Source of the DNA: Reticulitermes speratus
Taxonomy: Eukaryota; Arthropoda; Insecta; Blattodea; Rhinotermitidae
NCBI GenBank assembly: GCA_021186555.1
Contig: JAJKFL010000010.1
Coordinates: forward strand, 24,000,679 to 24,064,678
DNA: 64,000 nt
Direction of reading: 5' to 3'
This document shows, piece by piece, positions 56,201 through 64,000 of the stretch. Position 1 is the first letter of the stretch; each line of letters opens with the position of its first letter. The position numbers and the translations under genes were made by a program. Below the pieces are notes generated by a model. It searched no databases. It had not been told where the DNA came from and saw only the letters and a program-made list of their open reading frames with translations.

Positions 56201-57165
56201 TCCCCTGTCAGTATCATTCCACCAATGTTTCATACTCATTCATACATCTACCACCAAAGCTGTATAATGTTTCTCTCCCAGTACTTCTGTTTTCCCCTGT
56301 CAGTATCATTCCACCAATGTTTCATACTCATTCATACATCTACCACCAACGCTGTATAATGTTTTTCTCCTAGTACTCCAGTTTTCCCCTGTCAGTATCA
56401 TTCCACCAATGCTCCATACTCATTCATTCATCTACCACCGACGCTGTATAATGTTTTTCTCCCAGTACTTCAGTTTCCCCTGTCAGTATCATTCCACCAA
56501 TGCTCCACACTCATTCATACATCTACCACCAACGCTGTATAATGTTTCTCTCCCAGTACTTCTGTTTTCCCCTGTCAGTATCATTCCACCAATGTTTCAT
56601 ACTCATTCATACATCTACCACCAAAGCTGTATAATGTTTCTCTCCCAGTACTTCTGTTTTCCCCTGTCAGTATCATTCCACCAATGTTTCATACTCATTC
56701 ATACATCTACCACCAAAGCTGTATAATGTTTCTCTCCCAGTACTTCAGTTTTCCCTGTCAGTATCATTCCACCAATGTTTCATACTCATTCATACATCTA
56801 CCACCAAAGCTGTATAATGTTTCTCTCCCAGTACTTCAGTTTCCCCTGTCAGTATCATTCCACCAATGCTCCATACTCATTCATACATCTACCACCAACG
56901 CTGTATAATGTTTCTCTCCCAGTACTTCAGTTTCCCTGTCAGTATCATTCCACCAATGCTCCATACTCATTCATACATCTACCACCAACGCTGTATAATG
57001 TTTCTCTCCCAGTACTTCAGTTTCCCCTGTCAGTATCATTCCACCAATGCTCCATACTCATTCATACATCTACCACCAACGCTGTATAATGTTTCTCTCC
57101 CAGTACTTCAGTTTCCCCTGTCAGTATCATTCCACCAATGCTCCATACTCATTCATCCATCTACC
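53262..57165 (+). repeat. 91/92-bp satellite array 3 (about 43 copies)
   Basis: The unit is the same as arrays 1 and 2, with more 'ttcattcatctaccaccgac' and 'tcctagtacttcag' variants. Higher-order structure is visible. The odd variant 'ataatggttttttcccag' recurs at 54431 and 55621, 1190 bp (13 units) apart. 'ctccacactcattc' recurs at 55401, 56136 and 56503 (8 and 4 units apart). 'ccaccaaagctgtataatg' marks the 56.2-56.8 kb block. The right edge ends in 'ccaccgagtgtgaag' with no 3' tail. Confidence 0.93.
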
Positions 57166-57725
57166 ACCGAGTGTGAAGTGACTTTTGCGCTGTCCTGTAT
57201 AATTATTCTGACCACACGATATTCATAAGACAAAGTTAATAGCTTTGGACAGCAACAGTTGTTGTGGTGCGGTACGTTGCATTTGAATTAGATATAAACA
57301 TGCTTCGAACTGGAAGATGTCGTCATTATGTTACCTTCAGCATGTTTGTCTAACCAATGTGTACTTTGCCTTATTTCCAAGCTAATGGCTCGACTCGCAA
57401 CCGACGTAACAAGAAACAGTGACACGATGCTGTCATATTTTAGAAGTTTCAAGATAAAGTCAGAATGTGACCCGCATTTTCTGAACGCGCTGTGAGTTTA
57501 CATTATGTCTGGACTGTGATGACTTTGCGTTTGTGTGATTATGTTGGTAACCTTGACTTATTCCTCGTTTAGTGTAATTAACGTCACACGAAATTACGAG
57601 TAATTCTATAACGGAAGTAGGAAGGAAATGAGATTATGCGGGTGAATTGATAGCTGGTGTACAACGTGCGTAGATATTTACGGAAGTTGCAGTAAAATTG
57701 TGTTCCTTGCTCTGTGATGTGACAG
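57166..57725. other. No recognised feature
   Basis: Unique-looking sequence. At 57731-57775, just beyond, is a reversed 'cgacgtttcgaag...cttcggctttag' hairpin motif. Confidence 0.4.
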
Positions 57726-57952
57726 TGTCGATACTTACCGACGTTTCGAAGATTTGTTGTGTCTTCGGCTTTAGAGTAAAGCAGTACAAGGGGCACTAGG
57801 TTCCTTAGAAACGTCAGGAATTATCTAGAGACACAACGTTCAGTTTCAGAGGACTAGCTTCTTCTCAACCGCAATAACTACATTACTGCCTTCGAATAGT
57901 GTTAATTACGAAACGTCTAATCTCCCGCTCCTCCCCCTCTTTTTTTCTTAAT

Positions 57953-58267
57953 CTGTCAGTTTCCTTACTCTGTCAGTTTCCTTACTCTGTCAGTTTCCTT
58001 ACTCTGTCAGTTTCCTTACTCTGTCAGTTTCCTTACTCTGTCAGTTTCCTTACTCTGTCAGTTTCCTTACACTGTCAGTTTCCTTACTCTGTCAGTTTCC
58101 TTACACTGTCAGTTTCCTTACTCTGTCAGTTTCCTTACACTGTCAGTTTCCTTACTCTGTCAGTTTCCTTACTCTGTCAGTTTCCTTACTCTGTCAGTTT
58201 CCTTACTCTGTCAGTTTCCTTACACTGTCAGTTTCCTTACTCTGTCAGTTTCCTTACTCTGTCAGTG
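57953..58267. repeat. 17-bp minisatellite (about 18 copies)
   Basis: The unit is TCTGTCAGTTTCCTTAC with a T/A variant ('ttactct' or 'ttacact'). It is pyrimidine-rich on the + strand. The 132-codon frame over it repeats every 51 bp and is an artefact. Confidence 0.95.
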
Positions 58268-58309
58268 TTCTCGTTGACACTTATTCTCTTTTTTTAGGCT
58301 CGTTTGCAA

Positions 58310-58735
58310 AACTGCAAAAGGCGACCATTACCTTCGTCGTGTCTGTCTGTCTGTCTGTCTGTCTTCTGTCCTTCCGCATGGAACAACCTGGCTCCAACTG
58401 GACAGATTTTCATGAAATTTGATATTTCAGTATGTTTTTCGAAAATTTGTCGAGAAAATTCAAGTTTCATTAAAATCCGACAAGAATAACGGTACTTTAC
58501 TAAAGGACCTACGTACATTTATGATAATATCTCGCTGAATTCTTTTTAGAATGAGAAATGTTTCAGACAAAAGTTGTGGATAAAATCAAAACACACATTT
58601 TATGTTCAATAACTTTTCCCCGAAAATCGTGCCGTTTATGAGATAATGTGCAAAAATATGGTACTGCCAGACAGGACAAAACGACAATATAATAGGGCGC
58701 ATGCGCTTTGCATGCTGGATAAATTCTCTCTAACG
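58310..58735 (+). repeat. Interspersed repeat R-C, copy 4
   Basis: It contains (GTCT)n at 58338-58366, then 'ctgtccttccgcatggaac', 'aaatttgatatttcagtat' and so on to 'ggcgcatgcgctttgcatg'. On the minus strand the opening region translates as 'GQKTDRQTDRHDEGNGRLLQ' in one frame. Confidence 0.68.
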
Positions 58736-58739
58736 AAAT

Positions 58740-59050
58740 CAAGTGTTAAATCCTATATATTTCCACTGTAAGTTTACACCATGAAGGATCGCTCTGTACC
58801 ATTGACATAGCGACAAAGCTGTATAACAGCACTGTACACGTCATGTAGTATTGATACCCCTGAAGATGGCAAAAGACAATAGCCGAAACATGTAGGAGTG
58901 TTTGCCGGTGGAGGAGACGGCCTGCAGATATGGAGAGTAGCGGCTAATGTATTGAATAAGCAGTCGCGGACAGATGACACGGGGTGGTCCTTCAGCTTGG
59001 TAGGTTGGTCGAGGCCTGGTAACACCTGGCCGTAAAAAGGAGTGCGTTAG
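58740..59050. other. Unique sequence with a well-formed hairpin motif
   Basis: 58857-58898 reads 'cccctgaagatggc', an 11-base loop, and 'gccgaaacatgtaggag'. It is the cleanest copy of the dispersed motif. No gene is seen. Confidence 0.5.
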
Positions 59051-59740
59051 GAAATGTTATACAGGGCCACCAACTGTAGAGACACAGAAACGTTATTCTG
59101 CCTGTTGTTTGTATGGGTTGAAAACTTGGTCTTTTACACTGAGGGAGAACGTAGGCTGACGGTGTTCGAGAATAGGGTGCTGAGGGGGATATTTGGGGTT
59201 AAGAGGGACGGGGTAACAAGAGGCTGCAGGTTAAGTAAAGGTAAAGCTCTCCCTATAACAGGCCACGAAGGCCCAGAGGGGTTGCAGAGGTATAGCTCTA
59301 CTCTTTCTTTAACCTCGGCGCTAGAGCGGGTGGGTGGTCAACGCCACGCCCCAACCGCTTTACCCCCGGGAAAGAGACCCGGTACCCACTCTACAGGAGG
59401 CTGGGTGGGCCCCAGGGCCGGTCTGGACGGCTGCGGAAAATCTCGCCCCTACCGGGATTCGATCCCCGGACGGAAGTTGTTTTATGAGGAGCTTTATGAC
59501 GTGTACGCCTTACCAAATATTATTAGGTTGATGAATTCAAGAATAGTGAGATGGGCGGGGCATATGGCATGCAGGGGGGAGAAGAGAGATTCATACAGGC
59601 GTTTTTTGTTGGGGAAGCGGAAGGAAAGAAAACACCTGGAGGACCTAAGCGTAGATAACGTGGACTGGGTACGTCTGGGGGATCAGTGGCGAGCTGTTGT
59701 GTCGGCGGCGTTTCAGACTTTCACAGTTCCGTAAGCCAAA
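59050..59740 (+). pseudogene. LINE ORF C-terminus split by SINE-2
   Basis: The + strand encodes 'LTVFENRVLRGIFGVKRDGV' before the SINE, and after it 'YEELYDVYALPNIIRLMNSR', 'RWAGHMACRGEKRDSYRRFL' and 'NVDWVRLGDQWRAVVSAAF'. These are the expected ordered motifs of the reverse-transcriptase C-terminal region in insect non-LTR elements. The part upstream (59085-59135) is in another frame ('NVILPVVCMG'), so the ORF is frameshifted. The 226-codon frame spanning LINE + SINE + LINE is fortuitous and not a gene product. Confidence 0.8.
59236..59475 (-). mobile_element. SINE-2 (minus) inserted in LINE
   Basis: It shows the reversed 3' end 'gtaaaggtaaagctctccc', the body 'acccactctacaggaggct' and 'gggtgggccccagggccgg', and the B-box complement 'gggattcgatccccgg'. 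It lies between the LINE words '..TRGCR' and 'YEELY..'. The head is truncated. Confidence 0.82.
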
Positions 59741-60546
59741 TCCACCACTGCCCTCCGCGAGGCTGTAAGACTGCCAGGCAGCACAACGGCAGCTCAGTCG
59801 ATCAGCCCCGGTGACCCAAGTTGTGCACCGTGAGTCATACCAAGCGTTCATTTCCCTGTCGCCCCTGAAACAGGTTTAGTGGTGCTGATATTTCATCGAC
59901 TTCTCATCACTGCTTTTTACTGGCTTCACGGGTTCTGGTCATCGTTTGTGAACTGTTTGTGACTCACGCAGGAATGTCACTTGTCTGACTTGAGCGTAGC
60001 TGAAGTCTCAACGAACTGCTTTGTCTGTTAACACTGAGTAATCTGGTAAGACTTTACACGTATTCCACGTGTCAGTGAGGAGGTCTTTATTGTGATGACC
60101 TGGTTAGGCTTTGTGGTCAACAAACAAATGTCACAATCAGTCAACAAAACATTACATTCAGCAAGAATAAAGGCTACATGTTTCGGCTAAAAATTATCAG
60201 CCATCGTCAGGCCTAATTACAAGAATACTATCATCGTTATCATCATGAACGTCATCAGATGTAGGACACCTGGACCCTGTCCTGTGAGAACTCAATCTTG
60301 AAGATGCTGTTGATCGCTCCATCTTGTTGTTGGTCGACTTATGTCGCGTTTGTCTTTTGGTGTTTATTCGAGTGCCAACCTGGGTATTCGTGAGTGTACA
60401 AGAATACAAAAGGTGGTATATTTTAGAGCTGTATTTCAGGTTTGAGAAATCAACCTTTTCAGGCTAAAATATATAAAATGACTGAAATGTATAATTTGAA
60501 GTTTATAAACGTTAAAAAGTATTAAACAGAATAATATGGCGTGGGC
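59741..60546. other. Unique sequence with one reversed hairpin motif
   Basis: 60173-60213, reversed, reads 'cctgacgatggctg...tagccgaaacatgtagcc'. A 70-codon minus frame (60197-60409) ends within this motif and is not convincing as a gene. Confidence 0.45.
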
Positions 60547-62463
60547 AGTTACATATAGCATTGTTGGGAGCGACGTGTATGCTGTGTATTGCAGTTAGAT
60601 ATAGCATTGTTGGGAGCGACGTGTATGCTGTGTATTGCAGTTAGATATAGCATTGTTGGGAGCGACGTGTATGCTGTGTATTGCAGTTACATATAGCATT
60701 GTTGGGAGCGACGTGTATGCTGTGTATTGCAGTTAGATATAGCATTGTTGGGAGCGACGTGTATGCTGTGTATTGCAGTTACATATAGCATTGTTGGGAG
60801 CGACGTGTATGCTGTGTATTGCAGTTACATATAGCATTGTTGGGAGCGACGTGTATGCTGTGTATTGCAGTTACATATAGCATTGTTGGGAGCGACGTGT
60901 ATGCTGTGTATTGCAGTTAGATATAGCATTGTTGGGAGCGACGTGTATGCTGTGTATTGCAGTTACATATAACATTGTTGGGAGCGACGTGTATGCTGTG
61001 TATTGCAGTTACATATAGCATTGTTGGGAGCGACGTGTATGCTGTGTATTGCAGTTACATATAGCATTGTTGGGAGCGACGTGTATGCTGTGTATTGCAG
61101 TTAGATATAGCATTGTTGGGAGCGACGTGTATGCTGTGTATTGTAGTTAGATATAGCATTGTTGGGAGCGACGTGTATGCTGTGTATTGTAGTTAGATGT
61201 AGCATTGTTGGGAGCGACGTGTATGCTGTGTATTGCAGTTACATATAGCATTGTTGGGAGCGACGTGTATGCTGTGTATGTGCAGTTAGATATAGCATTG
61301 TTGGGAGCGACGTGTATGCTGTGTATTGCAGTTACATATAGCATTGTTGGGAGCGACGTGTATGCTGTGTATTGCAGTTAGATATAGCATTGTTGGGAGC
61401 GACGTGTATGCTGTGTATTGCAGTTACATATAGCATTGTTGGGAGCGACGTGTATGCTGTGTATTGCAGTTAGATATAGCATTGTTGGGAGCGACGTGTA
61501 TGCTGTGTATTGCAGTTACATATAGCATTGTTGGGAGCGACGTGTATGCTGTGTATTGCAGTTAGATATAGCATTGTTGGGAGCGACGTGTATGCTGTGT
61601 ATTGCAGTTACATATAGCATTGTTGGGAGCGACGTGTATGCTGTGTATTGCAGTTACATATAGCATTGTTGGGAGCGACGTGTATGCTGTGTATTGCAGT
61701 TAGATATAGCATTGTTGGGAGCGACGTGTATGCTGTGTATTGCAGTTACATATAGCATTGTTGGGAGCGACGTGTATGCTGTGTATTGCAGTTACATATA
61801 GCATTGTTGGGAGCGACGTGTATGCTGTGTATTGCAGTTACATATAGCATTGTTGGGAGCGACGTGTATGCTGTGTATTGCAGTTAGATATAGCATTGTT
61901 GGGAGCGACGTGTATGCTGTGTATTGCAGTTACATATAGCATTGTTGGGAGCGACGTGTATGCTGTGTATTGCAGTTAGATATAGCATTGTTGGGAGCGA
62001 CGTGTATGCTGTGTATTGCAGTTACATATAGCATTGTTGGGAGCGACGTGTATGCTGTGTATTGCAGTTACATATAGCATTGTTGGGAGCGACGTGTATG
62101 CTGTGTATTGCAGTTAGATATAGCATTGTTGGGAGCGACGTGTATGCTGTGTATTGCAGTTACATATAGCATTGTTGGGAGCGACGTGTATGCTGTGTAT
62201 TGCAGTTAGATATAGCATTGTTGGGAGCGACGTGTATGCTGTGTATTGCAGTTACATATAGCATTGTTGGGAGCGACGTGTATGCTGTGTATTGCAGTTA
62301 GATATAGCATTGTTGGGAGCGACGTGTATGCTGTGTATTGCAGTTACATATAGCATTGTTGGGAGCGACGTGTATGCTGTGTATTGCAGTTACATATAGC
62401 ATTGTTGGGAGCGACGTGTATGCTGTGTATTGCAGTTACATATAGCATTGTTGGGAGCGACGT
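60547..62463. repeat. 46-bp satellite (about 41-42 copies)
   Basis: The unit contains 'tatagcattgttgggagcg', 'acgtgtatgctgtgtat' and 'tgcagttasa'. The period is exactly 46 bp with almost no indels (one extra base near 61279). A single site is C or G ('ttacatatag' / 'ttagatatag') and alternates over long stretches, hinting at amplification of 92-bp dimers. Three neighbouring copies near 61130-61200 share extra variants. Confidence 0.96.
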
Positions 62464-62921
62464 TTGGGCAGAAATATTGAAATTAATTTCGGGAAAGCTG
62501 CATAGCAACCACCTACCAAATGACACGGCGTCACTTCCCAGAAGAATTTGCATACGTACTTGTTCCCTTACATAAGCAAAACTTCCATTTGCCTCGTACC
62601 TTCCACAGTACAAGCCAAACTGACTGCACGTTTCGCTCATGTAATAATTTCGATAGAATTCCTGTTCACACAGGAGGGAAGTGGTCGGTGTTGGATGACA
62701 GCAGGAGGGGAGGGGGGACTCGACTTACCAGCAGATCTAAGGCGACAGACGTAGAAGTGAACAGATTGTCCGTGACTGTTCAGTGTGGCTTCAGCTGAGT
62801 GAGCAGTGCGGGTGCAGTGCGTGTTGGGAAACTGTGACAAGTGGAACACGTAAGTGGACAGTGGCTGGGTGAAATGAATGTGACTGGAATTGTGACATAA
62901 ATACACATGTTTAGGGGTTGA
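62464..62921. other. No recognised feature
   Basis: Unique-looking sequence. Frames of 63-98 codons start in the satellite and have no motif. Confidence 0.4.
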
Positions 62922-62925
62922 TTGA

Positions 62926-63725
62926 CCGTTTAAAGGCTCAGATTAATCGTTGTATATGAAGATCCAGTCCGTACCGCGCAGTAAACACACTCCGTCTCAG
63001 TTATACAAACCAGTCAGTTAATGCTGTACAGTGAAATAATGGCTGTTTGTTCTGAGATCCACACAAAACACATAAATACAGTCCGTACCGCGCAGTAAAC
63101 ACACTCCGTCTCAGTTATACAAACCAGTCAGTTAATGCTGTACAGTGAAATAATCGCTGTTTGTTCTGAGATCCACACAAAGCACATAAATACAGTCCGT
63201 ACCGCGCAGTAAACACACTCCGTCTCAGTTATACAAACCAGTCAGTTAATGTTGTACAGTGAAATAATGGCTGTTTGTTCTGAGATCCACACAAAACACA
63301 TAAATACAGTCCGTACCGCGCAGTAAACACAACTCCGTCTCAGTTATACAAACCAGTCAGTTAATGTTGTACAGTGAAATAATCGCTGTTTGTTCTGAGA
63401 TCCACACAAAACACATAAATACAGTTCGTACCGCGCAGTAAACACACTCCGTCTCAGTTATACAAACCAGTCAGTTAATGTTGTACAGTGAAGTAATCGC
63501 TGTTTGTTCTGAGATCCACACAAAACACATAAATACAGTCCGTACCGCGCAGTAAACACACTCCGTCTCAGTTATACAAACCAGTCAGTTAATGTTGTAC
63601 AGTGAAATAATCGCTGTTTGTTCTGAGATCCACACAAAACACACAAATACACTGTGTGGGCAGAACGTAAAATTTGTGAATGTTAAACCTGGTGGTACAT
63701 ATAGTAACCACTGGGTTTTGAAGGG
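62926..63725 (-). mobile_element. TTAA-type MITE with 6 x 114-bp repeats (element I, minus)
   Basis: The conserved end, reversed, is CCCTTCAAAACCCAGTGG next to TTAA at 63726-63729. The array is 62965-63649. The opposite end at 62926, 'ccgtttaaaggctcag', follows TTGA (62922-62925), so TTAA/TTGA flank a complete copy. Confidence 0.85.
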
Positions 63726-63729
63726 TTAA

Positions 63730-64000
63730 TAAATCTTCCTCATGTAACCTGCATGTCTGACACACGTGCTGTAGCTACTACAGCTGTTGGCACTCTCAGT
63801 ACAGTGCACCTGCAGTGATCCAAGTGACCATAACGCTGCCCCACACCCACAAACGTCTCCTTCTAGTAATGTAGGTTAACAGCGACGTTTCAGACGAACG
63901 TGCTGACTCATATGGCAGTATGTTTCTCCAAATTGTCGGCGTTCAGTTTATCTCTGTCGTGACCCCGAAGAAACTCATTGGGCCGCGTAAAGGAATGACG
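63730..64000. other. No recognised feature
   Basis: Unique-looking sequence to the window end. Confidence 0.4.

Noticed and set aside
59054..59734. 226-codon frame as a possible intact LINE protein
   Set aside because: The middle third is a SINE-2 inserted on the opposite strand and the N-terminal part is frameshifted; only fragments are LINE-derived.
60197..60409. 70-codon minus-strand frame, basic and Ser/Thr-rich
   Set aside because: Its end lies inside the dispersed hairpin motif and it has no recognisable domain.

Overview
This is a gene-free stretch of a eukaryotic nuclear genome, most likely an insect and probably a polyneopteran (cockroach, termite or stick-insect type). The lineage call is inference. 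It rests on several tRNA-derived SINE families, decayed LINE C-termini with the 'RWAGHVAR / GKRPLGRP / EDNIKMDL / RWRALV' signature common in insect genomes, and many TA- and TTAA-flanked MITEs. I found no bacterial features, no intact cellular protein gene and no free-standing tRNA or rRNA gene. The long open frames (for example 2940-3740 and 31597-32439) are tandem repeats read in frame.

About 27 kb of the 64 kb is tandem repeat. Two satellites recur at separate loci. (1) A 114-bp unit lies in eight arrays: 1.4, 11.8, 20.8, 37.1 (minus), 46.9, 50.0, 50.8 and 63.0 (minus) kb. Each sits inside a mobile-element frame with a conserved ~75-bp left end starting CCCTTTAAAGCCCAGTGG, and where preserved that end abuts TTAA or a one-base variant, as in piggyBac-type MITEs. 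(2) A 91/92-bp unit lies in three arrays (2.08-3.5, 21.6-25.9, 53.3-57.2 kb). It continues directly from the body of a tRNA-derived SINE (SINE-3), so the satellite appears to be an expanded SINE segment. One-locus arrays have units of 19 bp (9.8 kb), 110 bp (13.6-16.2 kb), 15 bp (19.0 kb), 19 bp (29.3 kb), 36 bp (31.1 kb), 40 bp (41.2-42.7 kb, between terminal inverted repeats), 75 bp (44.1 kb, joined to a SINE-1 tail), 17 bp (58.0 kb) and 46 bp (60.5-62.5 kb).

The rest is interspersed repeats. There are five tRNA-SINE families (SINE-1 to SINE-5, my labels), several copies with clear target-site duplications; hAT-like, pogo/Tigger-like and mariner-like MITEs; foldback elements; LINE fragments; and three unnamed families (R-A, R-B, R-C). 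Nesting is frequent and gives relative ages: SINE-3 in SINE-2 at 17.4 kb, SINE-2 in LINE at 43.5 and 59.2 kb, a SINE-3 variant in LINE at 4.55 kb, and a MITE in R-A at 0.25 kb.

The main novelty candidates are the TTAA-bounded element carrying an expandable minisatellite, the conversion of a SINE body into a satellite, the physical coupling of these two repeats at three loci, and a dispersed hairpin motif (CTGANGAT...CGAAACATG) that resembles, without exactly matching, a hammerhead ribozyme core. Family labels were made by eye and boundaries are approximate unless a target duplication is quoted.
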